A stretch of 64,000 bases of DNA, taken from assembly GCA_946811695.1 (NCBI GenBank), contig OX328125.1, positions 97,689,710-97,753,709 on the forward strand, given 5' to 3'. A program made the position numbers and the translations under genes. The notes below the pieces were generated by a model, which saw only the letters and a list, made by a program, of their open reading frames with translations, ran no database searches and was not told the origin of the DNA. Numbering within the stretch: the stretch's first letter is position 1; the number at the start of each line of letters is the position of its first letter. The stretch comes from Gonocerus acuteangulatus (taxonomy: Eukaryota; Arthropoda; Insecta; Hemiptera; Coreidae). Positions 12,001-23,066 of this stretch are shown one piece after another.

Positions 12001-15000
12001 AATAGGTACAGAAATTGATTTTAATAGTAATTAGTAACATTAATTGATTTTACAAAGAAATAAGAGAACTATATACCAATGACAAATATAGTAGCTAATA
12101 GTAACATTAATTAATTTTACAAAGAAATAAGATACTACATACCAATGGAAATGCCGAGCGGCAGAGGAAGACCAAGGTTGGCAATTAAGTAACCATTGTG
12201 AAAGTGTCTATGGAAAAAAGGAATCTGCAAGGGGTATATGTAACTGGAAACAGCAAGAGGTGGGGGAAACGGGCGGTAGGATCAAACAGATGTTTATGAC
12301 ATTTTATGACAGGAAAGGAAAAAAAGGTGTTAATGGAAGGATACCCAAGGGGCAAGGTAAAAATCTAGGTAGGTGGTCGGGCGAGTATTTGGAAAATATT
12401 AGCGTACATAGGAGATATGCCTTGTTGGTCAGTTTTGTAATTTATATTGTTTTTGTTTAAGTTTATGTGTACACATTCCGAACGTGTACACCTTTTATTA
12501 ACACCTTTTTCTCCTTTCCTGTCATAAAATGTCATAAACATCTGTTTGATCCTACCGCCCGTTTCCCCCACCTCTTGCTGTTTCCAGTTACATATACCCC
12601 TTGCAGATTCCTTTTTTCCTTAGACACTTTCACAATGGTTACTTAATTGCCAACCTTGGTCTTCCTCTGCCGCTCGGCATTTCCATTGGTATGTAGTATC
12701 TTATTTCTTTGTAAAATTAATTAATGTTACTATTAGCTACTATATTTGTCATTGGTATATAGTTCTCTTATTTCTTTGTAAAATCAATTAATGTTACTAA
12801 TTACTATTAAAATCAATTTCTGTACCTATTTTCTTTTTCATTCTACTCATTCTAAGAATTTTAAGACGATATGTTCTGTTATAAGTTAAACTGTATCTAT
12901 AGTTCTGTTAACTATCACAATTATAAATTTTTCTTGTTTGTTTCTGTATTAATTTCTTTTTTTGTCATTTTAGCTGACGAAGGCTACCAATGAGTAGCCG
13001 AAACGTCCGAAATATAGATTTTTTTAAAACAAAATCATATTGAGATTTATTTAGCCGAATCCCAACCATTCCATCTGTACTTATCACCTCGACGGCTAAC
13101 TATCTAATCATCATGATAAACATTTTATAATATGTATTCTTCTGAAAAAAAAAGTGCATAAGGCCTTGTCGATTCATCACCTGCAGTAAATTGTGAATCC
13201 CTTCTCCCTTCATTTCTTAGGTAGAACAATTTAAATTAATTCTCTAATATATTCAAATTAATATCATATAACTTTATTCTGATCCTAAGAATTTATGAGT
13301 TTTGTTTGAATTTCAGTAATACAGGTAAACGTCTCATGGCTAAATGTCGCCTATTGTACCAGGAAAATGAAGAACTGGGAGCCATGGTTTCCAAAGGAAG
13401 ACTTGCCAAACTTGAAGGGGATTTAGCCTTGCAGAAAAGCTTTAGCGAAGAAGTTAAAAAATCTCAGTCAGGTAATCACCTTCTTTAATCTTCAAATTCC
13501 ACATAAAATGTATGAGAATACTAAGACTGGAAGGATTTCATCTTCATCTATTACTTTGTTCCACAATTTGTTAGAAAATGTGTTTTACATCTAGAGCTAA
13601 AACAAGTTTAAAGGGTTGGGCAACTCTGAGAATAATTTCTCTAAAAATACAATCAATTTAAAAATTAAATAAGGTACTCGTTTCAATTTGGATAAGTGAT
13701 AGCTCAAATTTTGTAAATAAATATGTATTTCATGTGTGCCATTCACATATTGCTGTTTAAATTTAATTTTAGTGATTCAGTTTCAATAGTAACTACTATA
13801 TATAGGCTAAATATAAGGCCAGTAAAGCAAAAAAATTAATTTGTCCAAATATTTGGACTTGTAATGTATTGGTAAAAATGTACTAAGGAGATGCCTGTTC
13901 CAGAGCTAAAAACTATGTTGATACTATTGAATCCTCATTCTCGGTATGATTTCTGTCCTTGCTAGTAACCTATAAACACGGTATACAAATTCTCAAAAAG
14001 AGATATTCTGTTACTGAGGTTTGGATCTCATCGTGTAAAGATTTTCTTTCATTGCGTTTTAGTGTTATTTAATCATACACAATTATCTTTTTGGTAAATA
14101 CACAGTACTTTTTGTCTTACATGTATTACAGCCCAATCTATTTTACCCTTCCAGATTTATTACATTGGTCGTTGTAGTTACCCTTCCAAATGCATAGTCC
14201 ATTTTTTTTTTCACTTTCAAATATACATTAAAGTGTGTATTTTTGCCATTGAAATGTATATTATATCTCCATTACAAATGTGTGTTTTTTTGCCTTCAAA
14301 ATGTATGTTACTGGTCAGTCTAATTTCCCCTTCCGAATGTATGTTATAAGTGCATGTAGTTTCCTCTTCCCAATAGTTCTTACAGGGCCATCTATTTCCA
14401 TCTTCAAATGTATATTATTTGTGCATGAATTTCCTCTTCCAAATTTTTATTATAGACCCATTTTCCCGATCCAAATGTATGTTACTTTCCCTCTTCCAAA
14501 CATACATAAACCCTTTCTGGACTGGACTATGTAAGGACTTGTCACTCCCTCAGACGGTCCAGCCTTCATCCCATCTCTCTCCTCAGAAGGCCCAGCCTTC
14601 AGCCCGTCTCTCCTCAGACGGGGCTGTATTAGCCCCTTAATGCTCCAATTCTCACTCTATATTCCATGCTATTCCTAACTGATTTATTTAGTTTCTCTCT
14701 ATCATCTTTCATTTAAAAATTGCCCAATGACCTTTTTTTTTTAATTAGAAATTATAATCATTACATTAGCAATAAGAAAAGTTTAATTCCAAATAATTTA
14801 AACTATAATTATTAATTACGTAAAAGAGTTTTGTTTTGTTTTTTATTTTTGTGTTCTCGTATTAGTTATATGTATATTCTTTAATTTGTGCAAAAACCTT
14901 TCAAGTAACACCTTTGTACTACTGAAAGGAAACTTATTTCCCTTGAAACTGCAATGCTTCCACAGCAAATTTAATTGTTTGCGCTTTTGAAAAGGCTCAC

Positions 15001-15814
15001 TGTCTTCCTCGAAATCCTAGAATGCTCTTCAATAACATTTCCTGGAGCTGAGGAAGGACCCTCTCTTCTTCCGAGAGGACTCACCCTCGTCACTCTAATA
15101 TACTAGGTTTGAAATGTTAACGCTGATGCTTCGTCGTCTGGGGCAAAGCCGCTCACCACCTATATATTAGAGCTTCGTCCTCTGGGCCAAAGCTGCTCAC
15201 CACCATTCTATTGGTGCTTCGTTGTATAAGAGTTAATGTCTTTCTATTTTACAATTCCAAATGTATATTATGGATCCATGCATTTTCTCTAATTGGCTGG
15301 AAATTGGTTCACAATGTATTCATTTCATCTTAAAACAAATTTTTGACTTCATAACAACTAAAGTATTAAATATTTTTTAGAACTTGATGAGCTGTTGCAA
15401 GACCTCGATGAAGACGTTGAAGGGATGCAGAGCACTATATATTACCTACAACAGGAATTAAAGAAGGCTAAAGAGACTCTTACTTCATTAGAGCATGAAA
15501 ATTCTCTCCTTCGGAGGACAGAAAAACCCAAGTCACCTATGGGGCAGGTGAATGGCTTACCAATGGCTCATAGTAAATGGAATCGATCTTCCGAGTCATT
15601 AGACTCGCCTAGTACTGATCACGTTATGGATGATCTTCAAAGGACTAAAGATACGGACTCGGATAGTGTTGTGAACAACAATGTTGAAGGACAGAGAAAA
15701 AGGACGTCAAGTGAGAATAGTGATGAACATTCAGTTATAAAAAAACCTAAACAAGAGACAGTTCATTACAGTGATGAAGATATCATCACCAATGGTGATA
15801 ACGAAGGACAATAA
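7425..15814 (+). CDS. WTAP: WTAP / female-lethal(2)d, C-terminal four exons
   Basis: WTAP is the regulatory subunit of the nuclear m6A methyltransferase complex (with METTL3/METTL14, Virilizer and others). In flies, as fl(2)d, it controls Sex-lethal splicing. The readable exons are 7425-7549, 10400-10578, 13317-13471 and 15381-15814. All have AG/GT borders, and the codon phases join without a break (0, 2, 1). The spliced product runs SEEKLKNQI...ELSAWKFTPDS, NTGKRLMAKCRLLYQENEEL, LDEDVEGMQSTI, which is the diagnostic WTAP coiled coil. It ends in a Ser/acidic tail (YSDEDIITNGDNEGQ). About 296 residues are present; vertebrate WTAP is about 396. The first exon here needs an upstream exon ending in phase 1, which I could not find in 1-7400, so the N-terminus is missing from this annotation. 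Confidence 0.93.
7784..7848. repeat. (TA)n microsatellite
   Basis: Uninterrupted TA dinucleotide tract in the WTAP intron. It is followed by a repeat fragment (7880-7925) carrying GCACTTTCCTC on the plus strand, which resembles the complement of the hairpin end of the Helitron-like repeats described at 8178 and 36461. Confidence 0.9.
8178..9232 (+). mobile_element. Helitron-like non-autonomous repeat, copy 1
   Basis: It shares its full layout with the copy at 36461-37676. The start is CTATTGGGAGATAGCGCTCC. Three to four tandem units follow, each beginning GGGTCCGGAGTAAACCC (about 8389, 8609, 8752, 8895; basic period about 143 bp), then a (TA)n tract (9032-9110), then a conserved tail beginning ACGGGGGTCAT. 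The last bases form a 7-bp hairpin (ACTTTCC at 8208+1000, i.e. 9208-9214, with GGAAAGT 9221-9227) followed by GCTAA. A hairpin just before CTRR is a Helitron trait. The flanking A/T insertion rule is not clearly met, so the class is tentative. Confidence 0.5.
10400..10578 (+). CDS. WTAP: WTAP coding exon, central coiled coil
   Basis: Acceptor TTTTTCAG|GG and donor GATAG|GTTGGT. It encodes GQLSELKVSQVPGNG through QNELSAWKFTPDS. The ELSAWKFTPDS block is nearly invariant in WTAP proteins. Phase 0 in, phase 2 out. Confidence 0.95.
10620..11740. other. WTAP intron, nothing specific
   Basis: Unique-looking intronic DNA between the second visible exon and the palindromic element. I see no exon, RNA gene or terminal repeats. 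Confidence 0.5.
11824..11857 (-). ncRNA. Hammerhead-ribozyme-like motif, left arm
   Basis: Mirror copy of the motif at 12974-13007, read on the minus strand: CTGACGA, a 6-bp stem, GAAAC, GTC. The same caveat applies: one extra A lies between the core and stem II. Confidence 0.4.
12974..13007 (+). ncRNA. Hammerhead-ribozyme-like motif, right arm
   Basis: The order matches a type I hammerhead: core box CTGACGA (12974-12980), stem II GGCTAC/GTAGCC (982-987 with 994-999, six perfect pairs, loop CAATGA), box GAAA (13000-13003), then CG and a GTC cleavage triplet (13005-13007). Stem III would be only 1-2 bp, as reported for the minimal ribozymes of Penelope-like elements that act as dimers. An unpaired A at 12981 departs from the strict consensus, and stem I is weak (G-C, mismatch, three U-A). 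Activity is therefore uncertain. Confidence 0.45.
13317..13471 (+). CDS. WTAP: WTAP coding exon
   Basis: Acceptor TTTCAG|T and donor TCAG|GTAATC. It encodes NTGKRLMAKCRLLYQENEEL through EEVKKSQS. Phase 2 in, phase 1 out. Confidence 0.95.
14120..15260. repeat. Degenerate short tandem units in a WTAP intron
   Basis: From 14150 to 14520 the phrase CTTCCAAATGTATRTTAT recurs irregularly about ten times, and again near 15250. It is followed by repeated TCAGACGG/CTCAGAAGGCCCAGCC text (14545-14625) and two copies of a GCTTCGTCSTCTGGGSCAAAGC unit (about 15128 and 15172). It reads as an old, eroded tandem repeat with no coding sense. Confidence 0.4.
15381..15814 (+). CDS. WTAP: WTAP terminal coding exon
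   Basis: Acceptor TTTTTTAG|AA, stop TAA at 15812-15814. It encodes ELDELLQDLDEDVEGMQSTI, then a coiled-coil end (YYLQQELKKAKETL) and a low-complexity Ser/Asp/Glu tail with a basic patch (KKPKQE) that could serve as a nuclear signal. Phase 1 in. Confidence 0.95.
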
Positions 15815-17149
15815 CCATTATATTTTATTAGCTTGTATATTTTGTGATTTTTATATTTTAATTTTATTTGTAAAATGAGATGATGCGTTCATCTTAAATA
15901 TGTTGTAAACACATGAATTTAAAAATGTATATAACAAATAGAGAAATATGTTATATAAATATTAACTAATCTTATGTGATGTTATTTGTAAATATATTCA
16001 TCATATTAACATACATTAATATTTCAGTTTAATATAAGTTGATAATATAGAATTTAGCCTGCCATCTTATTGAGTTATAAGGATGGGATCAGAGTAGGGA
16101 TCAAACAAACTAAGGAACAAGTGAACGTTTTTATTTTATTTTTTGAATTATTTAAATTATCTTTATTTAATGGTATGTTAGATCATACCATTTCTTATTA
16201 TATATGATTTCTTCAATAAGTGAAGTTGATAATTCTTCTAAATAAGCCATTTAATTAAGTTGTCTAACTTAAAAGAGATTTTATTATTTTTTTTTAATGA
16301 TTTTTTTTTCTTTAATGTACTTTTTCATTTTCAAACCACTCTCAGTAATTGTTACCAGGCTTTCCAATTCTCTCTGCATTATTTGGAAAATTTAATTTAC
16401 TTTATGCATGATATCCAGTTATATCACTCGAATTGTCACGCTCTTACTGAAAGCGTCATAGTCGATACTGCCTATGAGGTTGTTTGGAGTTTCTGTTATA
16501 ATGGTTGATAACCAGTTAATTTGGCTGTGATTTATTAATTGGACGCAAGAATTGGGATGTCAGCCATTTATGAAGAGGGAGGAAAGCTCCTGCTGGTGCC
16601 AGTTTTTGTATTAAATACCATGAAATTAGTTAAATATTAATTATTTGATTTATAAACAAAGTCCTAAAAGGGCGTAGTGTTATATCTTGTTCAAAAATAT
16701 ATAACCCCACAATAAATTAAATACATTTTCACGTTTACAGTTCTATTTTTATTTAATACTGATTGTTTACTGGGCTATTTATAGTTTATAGAAATCAGCT
16801 GATGTTCTGTTCAAGTTTTGTTCAAACAAAGTTAAATATTATTATGTCTTCCAATCAAGTGAGTGGTATTTTAAGATGTACGCCGTTTTTCTTTTAATAC
16901 TAGTCTATTTAACTTCTCTCCTACCAATTTCCAATTTGTAACAATTTTTAAATTCCCCAATTACTACAGTCATCAAAATTTGTTAAATTACTGAGGATAC
17001 CTGTATTTGTTAGTTATATTTAATCTTTTGGCAAGTGAGGAATCCAATGTCAAATAGTCTTTTTGTTACTGAGACATCTTTCATTAGGTTACAATGATTT
17101 ACTAATGTTTCGAATGAGTTTTTCTCCATTATCAAGGTGTTATCTCACT

Positions 17150-17181
<32 letters not shown>

Positions 17182-19210
17182 CTATTTACGGCGTATCAAC
17201 AATTGCGCTAACTAACGATTACCACCCTTTTATAATGCCAACAGCACATTATCAGTACACCCCCGATGTAACTTCGGTGATGAATGGGAACCAGTGCATT
17301 CAACATGGCTATGGACGTTGGCACTATGTTTGTCAATACACTTGTTGTTGGCAACGTGGTTTTTCTTAACTCAGTTTGTCCAACCCTTGTCGGTTTTCTA
17401 AATTTGCTTAATATTAACTGAAAGTATTCTTAAATCAAAACGACTGTACAAAGCATCCCCCAGAGCCTCAAATTACAGACAAGGATTCAACAGTTCGTAA
17501 TGTATTTCCAGCCGATTTCATTGTATCCCCAATATAACTTTGCCCAGTCGTCCCATAAAACTTGAAAACATCTTCTAAATAAAATGTTATATTTCCTGTA
17601 TTTATAACTTTTATTTTATTGTATAGATGTTTCTATCTGTACCTCAGAGGTAAAGGACACCATGACACATATTTCTAGTTGTTTAGGAGAGCCAATTTTC
17701 CATAACTTCGAGCTATTAAAATGTATTTCTTCGTTACTTATGTAAACAGTTACAAGACAATTTTTCACATTGTTATTGGCATTGATAAGTAATAGGAAGC
17801 ATTGATCATAGTCAAGCAAAACCAAGTCCACAAGGTGTCTTTTACCACTAATGAAAATAGACAAGATTTTATTTTTCACTGTCTTATCTTCGTTATTTAT
17901 GGGAACAGGACATAGTGCTCTTTACCATTATATGGATTGAAAAATCCACATTAAGTTCACGGTGTTAATTCAATTTAATAAAAAAATGGACATGATGTCA
18001 TTTACCTCCGGGGTACCGATATAACCCCACAATTGACCAGTAATGGATGATTTTATATAAGATTATTGTAATTTAATTTTTTGGAGGGGATTTAAATAAT
18101 TGTTACCGAGCTCGCTAAAGAAGTGCAAATTTAATAAATTATAATCTAAAGAAAAAGTGGCAACTGCTTAAATGACCTCTCGCCTGAATAGAAGAAATTA
18201 TATTATATTATTGGACAAATAATATATTATTGTCAGAAACAATTGTTGGGTCAAATGAATAAGAAGAAAACTAAAAATGTCATTTAGCCAATGTCTTAAC
18301 AAAACTTATGCAGAACATAAAACGCACAGTCAAAGAACAAAAATATCATATGAGATAGATTTTAAATACATCTTGTAGTAAACTCATATTGTAAATAAGA
18401 AATATATTTTTATGGTTATACAAATTTAATGTTCTTTATGTTTTTTCAGTTCTTTACATAGCTTTATATTGATTGTCTGTTACAAAGAAGGGATACTAGC
18501 GTCCCTAGTTGTTTCGACTAGGTAGTTGTGCCTTTAATGGATCACCTCAAAAGGGCTATGGTCTCAGATCAAGAGGTATTTTTTTTAATACTCCTGTTGT
18601 TAAAAGCTGCAATTTTGGCTGGTAATTTTAAAATGTGTATGAAGTTTGATAGCTTGCGATACTATACTGTATCAAAGAAGAAAGAAATGCATGGAAGTAG
18701 ATGTATAAATAAATAGTCTTCGATGAATTTAAGAAGCTATATATAAAGTTATCTTTTAAAATAAAGTTTTAAACTGCTAGAAATTCCTTTAAGTTTGTAT
18801 TCCGAATCTCTTTCACAAATATTTCCCCACTTTATATTTTATTATAATTAATATATGAAATTATTTCGCTTTTATATTTCTCTGATCAATTTATAAAAGT
18901 TGAAAAGAATAAATTGTTTTTGATTTTGTCAAATCAGTATATTGTAAGCAATTGGCCTATAAACGTACCAAAACTCATAGTTGTTTCACCGATTATTTAT
19001 TTTTGTAAAAAAGGTAATAGCTATAGAAAGAAGAACAGATGTATTAATAAAACCTAAATATTATGAAATCAATAAATTATAATCCTTCAGGTTAAATTAA
19101 CCCAAATGTTTCTCATTTGAGTATGGACGAGAATTAAATTTTTATATTGCCACCCTTTAATCCAAATCTTGGTGGGATGGGGGGAAGAGTCAGTGGTTTT
19201 TTATGTTTCT
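15815..19210. other. WTAP 3' UTR and intergenic DNA
   Basis: The 3' UTR follows the stop. AATAAA-type hexamers occur (a good one near 18758), but I cannot tell which ends the transcript. A T-homopolymer lies at 17156-17181. No further gene is supported; the short ORFs at 16260, 17616 and 18528 lack recognisable features. Confidence 0.4.
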
Positions 19211-19224
19211 TTTAAAAAGAGCGG

Positions 19225-19564
19225 GGCGAGGTTAGCTCAGTAGTAGAGCACACGACTAATGAACTGGAGGACCAGGTTCAAAACCCGAGCGCGCACTAAA
19301 GATTTTTTCTTTTAGTGCCGTCGTTCGAGGGTTGGATTTGGGGTCCCAGATCGTCCCTAGGCCAACCCAGCCTTTAATTAATTTATCAATGGGTACTTGG
19401 GGTGCTAATGACTCTAGCAGTCGAAGCACCCAAGGGGAAAATCAGGCGGCCGGATCATAGTACTGACCACACTATCTCCCTAGTGTGCCGTATGGTCAAG
19501 AATCAGATACCTCTACAGTATCTGCCCCTCTGGGCCCTTGTGGCCTGTTACGGGACTGATTTTT
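19225..19564 (+). mobile_element. tRNA-derived SINE (family B), full length
   Basis: It begins GGCGAGGTTAGCTCAGTAGT, a tRNA-like A box, with a B box GGTTCAAAACC about 45 bp later, then a roughly 270-bp unrelated body ending in GGGACTGATTTTTTT. Direct repeats TTTAAAAAGAGCGG (19211-19224) and TTTAAAAAAGAGCGG (19565-19579) mark the target duplication. A head of the same family is present at 50427 inside the giant hAT element. Confidence 0.8.
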
Positions 19565-20208
19565 TTTAAAAAAGAGCGGAACTAAAATTCTGAAGTGCTG
19601 ATTTTGCTTAAAAGATGCCTGCATACTAAGGACTACTTGAAACATTTCAATATATTATTTTAATGAAGATAGAAGAAGAAAAAATGCAAATGATTCTCAG
19701 CGCCTTCAGCAAAACATTTCAGGTTTCAATTTCCAGGTTGAAATTGAAGCCTTGGCATAAAGAACCGCATCACAACAAATTTATTGAGAGGAGATCGTTG
19801 ACTGTTAGTGATGCGAAGGTAGAATTTGTCCTAAATTTTTTATAGGGTAACGCATTTGTCAATAAAAAATGTAGTTTTATTAAAATATCACGAACGAACC
19901 CTGCCAAATTCTACCTTCATAACAAATTTATAATGAAATGTTGACATCCCTTGAACTAGCCATAGCAGTCAATGAAAAATATGCCTCTACCTTGTGAATA
20001 GAGATTGTGAACAAACTTTGATGTAACAAATTACCCGTGAGAAAAAAAAAACTTTGGATAATACATTTATCCAAATAATTATGACGCGTCGATAATTACG
20101 ACTTTACACTCAGTATAGATCTCAAATTATCGTGCAATATGAAAGAATTAATTTTTGATGGCAGCCAGTACATTGATGAACTGATTACATTTCTTATAAC
20201 ACTCATTT

Positions 20209-20416
20209 GGAGACCCGGTGGCCGTGAGGGTTAAGGCGTGAGCACTCAACACTCTGTGCCAAAGGTCGTGGGTTCGATTCCCACTAGGGACGGTGGCTTT
20301 TCTTTTGAAAAAAGAAAAGGCATCACCCCTATCCTGGCTAGAAAAGGGTGGTAACCTATAGATAACCCGTCCTAAAATTCATAGTTAATAATAAATGGAC
20401 GTTAAAATTTAAATAA
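20209..20416 (+). mobile_element. tRNA-derived SINE (family A), full length
   Basis: It starts GGAGACCCGGTGGCCGTGAGG, has a B box GGGTTCGATTCCC and a body with CTATCCTGGCTAGAAAAGGG, and ends GACGTTAAAATTTAAATAAA. A perfect 13-bp target duplication ATAACACTCATTT flanks it (20196-20208 and 20417-20429). This is the best-preserved copy of the family in the window. Confidence 0.85.
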
Positions 20417-20429
20417 ATAACACTCATTT

Positions 20430-21267
20430 ATACAACAATATTTAAAAATAAATAAATAAAAAAAGATAAGCAAGTCCATTTTGTAATGTTGATTTGAGGT
20501 CATTGGCCTGACAAAAAGTTTTTTTGGGGGGTCAATGAAGCACCTTCAGCAAAATACCAGAACACAAATTACCATATCAATGAAAACAATATTTAATTTT
20601 TACCTAACTTACCACACACAGAATAACTAATATTGAAGACAAAGTTGAATTGCCAAAATGGTGTAAAAATAAAATAAAAGTTAGAAACATAAATGCAGCC
20701 ATCTTCAGCATTAGCTGTAGGTTGTAGAATACTAGAGCCTGGCAGCTTTCTTCATTTCCTTGGGGGGTTTAGGAAATACTGAACTTGACTACGCATCTTG
20801 AAAGCTCTATGTTCAGTCTTTGTACAATCTCCCGACTAATATTGAAGAGTCTCCCAATGAGCATGCTGAAACTTTTCATTAAAGATTTTCCTCCAAAAAC
20901 ATAATGGAATGAGGAAGAGATTATGAAACAATTGAAATAGTGGTTTGAAAATATCATGTCTAAGTTTTGACCCCATCAGCTATGTTCTTGCTTGAAGGAA
21001 GATACATATCTACCTTTATCAAAAAATCTACCTTTATGTTAATTTAATTTGGAAAATATATTTTTCATAAAAATGATTTTACATAGTCGATTAAATATCC
21101 AAAACCTTCTCTAAACACCATAGATCAGGAGGAGGTCTCTTTTTGGTTTTTCACTATTTAAATAACCATTGCCAAGGAACTTAATTTGGATCATGCTCTA
21201 TTCTGTATCTTACTGGATTCACTGATTCTTTGTATTTTTGTTCCTCCTCACAAAGCCTATTTATATT

Positions 21268-21334
<67 letters not shown>

Positions 21335-21781
21335 AAAATATATATATGGAATAAAAGTATTGTAAATATTTTTTAAGTTTATCCCGAACCCAAACAAAAA
21401 TCAAGGAAAAATTAGTTAAAAACTTTTTTATAATGTGTTTATAAAAAAGTTTTTATGATCCTAGTTAATAATAAATGGACGTTAAAATTTAAATAAATAA
21501 TGTGTTTATGAAAAGTATGATTTAAATTAAAATTAATTTAAAATTTCATCATGTGTTACATTTTAAAATACTCCTGATTTGCTAACTGATTCTTGTTCTG
21601 TAAAATCTTTTTTACAAGAGAAGGCAAAAATACATAATTAACTCTCCAATTTTGGAATATTTGTTTTCTTAATACACAGTGATACCTTATGGAAGCATTG
21701 ACTTAATTTGTTGTTTCTATGGTTACAGTTAACAGTGTTGTTTTGCTCCTGCAATTCCAATATTAGTTTTTATTCAGCAGA
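20430..21781. other. Intergenic DNA upstream of ZMYND10
   Basis: It contains a (TA)n(CA)n microsatellite at about 21270-21333 and a 37-bp isolated SINE-A tail at 21464-21500 (GTTAATAATAAATGGACG...). No TATA box at an obvious distance from the ZMYND10 start codon was noticed. A 62-codon minus frame at 20769-20957 is not recognisable. Confidence 0.5.
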
Positions 21782-23065
21782 ATGGCTGAAGACATATTAA
21801 GTACTTCAGAAATCGAGCATATAATAGAGAATTTCAAACCAAGTATCTTAGAAGATGTTGGCTCTAATTCTTGGTTTAAAGACAGGGACAAGCTATGTAA
21901 GTTATATCAGGTATCTATTATTGAAGTTAGGACTGAAGGACCAGAAAGGATTAAATCCGCATTATCAGTATATAATAGAATAGGGGATTTTGTTAAAGAA
22001 TTATTAGTCATATCTGTATGGAAAGAAAAGATTCTTCCTGAAGTTGTGGCATTCTCTCCGAGGCCTGAACAGTCATTTCCCATATATATAATCCTGTACA
22101 GCGAGGTGATGCTGGTAGGATTATTGGAGTCAGTTTTGTTTCATGGCGAAATATTCTGGGATCTTGGGGACATGTGTATTGACTTAATTGACTACGCAGT
22201 TGACAAATTAATAACTCTCGATCCCAAAGAGTCATACTCATTGGAGCTAGAATCTAAACAAAGTGATGATGCCTTGTTGGAAATAAAACATTACGAATCG
22301 ACCATGAAATTCACAATCGGAGTTTCGTGTATTACTCTTCTTCGTTTTGTTGCCGAGAATTTCGACAAGATGTCACTCAGTGCGGCCTCGAGATTGTACT
22401 CACATTATGATGTACCACTTGCAATTGCTCGTCTGATAGATTCGAATGTATGGTCTTATAAAAAAGATGGAAAATTGTACAAGTATGAAAACAACAAGTG
22501 GCGTGAATGGCGCTCTGATGATCCTCTTCTTAGTCACATAGAGTGCCAAACTTGGCTGCTTATTCGTCAATTACTGTTAAACAATACTTGTGATACAGTC
22601 TATTACTACAGCGACTACCGGAAAGACAATTTGTCAAAACTTACTCGGCACTTGTATGATAATGTCATAGATCAACTAAGTCCTTTAGCAGATTTAAAAA
22701 TTTGGCTTCACAGGTTGAGTATAAGCAATCCTCAACAGGACAACTCTTCGAATCCATTGATCATTGAAATGTCAGAAACATATCGCGATAAATTGCTGTA
22801 CCAGTACGATGGAAAATGGAAGAAAATAGCTTTAGACAAGGCAGGCCTCCTGCTTTATCCTAATCATGAAGACACAGTAAGATTAGCGAAGTGTTTTGCT
22901 GGTGGACTCGATGGAATGGAACTAGTTGCTGAAAACATCAATTCGTGTAATTTGTGCTACGCCAAAGCACTCAAACGTTGTTCAAATTGCAGAAAAGTGT
23001 GGTACTGCTCTAGAAAATGTCAAGTAGAACACTGGAAAATACATAAACCAGTTTGCTCCCAATAA
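21782..23065 (+). CDS. Zmynd10: ZMYND10-like protein (BLu), MYND zinc finger, single exon
   Basis: ZMYND10 is a cytoplasmic factor needed to pre-assemble axonemal dynein arms of motile cilia and sperm flagella. The 427-residue product has the usual family length (human about 440) and is similar along its whole length: WKEKILPEV near the N-terminus, FPIYIILYSEVMLVGLLESV, DLIDYAVDKL, WLLIRQLLLN. The C-terminal MYND finger is complete: Cys389, 392, 400, 403, 409, 413, His421 and Cys425. The first ATG follows a stop-containing leader and matches the family N-terminus (SEIEHIIENFKP). The gene has no intron in this window, unlike vertebrate orthologues, so a retrocopy is possible, although the frame is fully intact. 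Confidence 0.93.
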   Translation: MAEDILSTSEIEHIIENFKPSILEDVGSNSWFKDRDKLCKLYQVSIIEVRTEGPERIKSALSVYNRIGDFVKELLVISVWKEKILPEVVAFSPRPEQSFPIYIILYSEVMLVGLLESVLFHGEIFWDLGDMCIDLIDYAVDKLITLDPKESYSLELESKQSDDALLEIKHYESTMKFTIGVSCITLLRFVAENFDKMSLSAASRLYSHYDVPLAIARLIDSNVWSYKKDGKLYKYENNKWREWRSDDPLLSHIECQTWLLIRQLLLNNTCDTVYYYSDYRKDNLSKLTRHLYDNVIDQLSPLADLKIWLHRLSISNPQQDNSSNPLIIEMSETYRDKLLYQYDGKWKKIALDKAGLLLYPNHEDTVRLAKCFAGGLDGMELVAENINSCNLCYAKALKRCSNCRKVWYCSRKCQVEHWKIHKPVCSQ

Positions 23066-23066
23066 A
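23061..23066 (+). promoter_or_regulatory. Candidate poly(A) signal overlapping the ZMYND10 stop
   Basis: The last codons read TCC CAA TAA AGA, so the stop TAA (23063-23065) is inside AATAAA. A GT/T-rich stretch (ATGTGTTTATATTT) follows 30-50 bp later, as expected downstream of a cleavage site. If used, the 3' UTR would be only about 15-30 nt. Another AATAAA occurs near 23489. Confidence 0.5.

Larger units (their letters stand above)
11746..13116. mobile_element. 1.37-kb palindromic element with hammerhead-like motifs (Penelope-like)
   Basis: Two arms of about 590 bp (11746-12335 and 12497-13086) are almost perfect reverse complements around a 161-bp loop. Each arm begins GATAAGTACAGATGGAATGG at its outer end. 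A 30-bp single-sided tail follows the right arm. Direct repeats TAAACATTTTAT at 11734-11745 and 13117-13128 look like a 12-bp target duplication. Each arm carries an AGCTGACGAAGGC...GCCGAAACGTCC motif, a form recurrent in Penelope-like retroelements. No ORF of any size is present, so it is a non-autonomous or foldback derivative lying in a WTAP intron. Confidence 0.7.

Noticed and set aside
19225..19300. tRNA gene
   Set aside because: A- and B-box text, but no cloverleaf acceptor stem, a roughly 340-bp body and flanking target duplications show a SINE.
22008..22241. Minus-strand ORF inside ZMYND10
   Set aside because: Shadow of the plus-strand gene with no family features.
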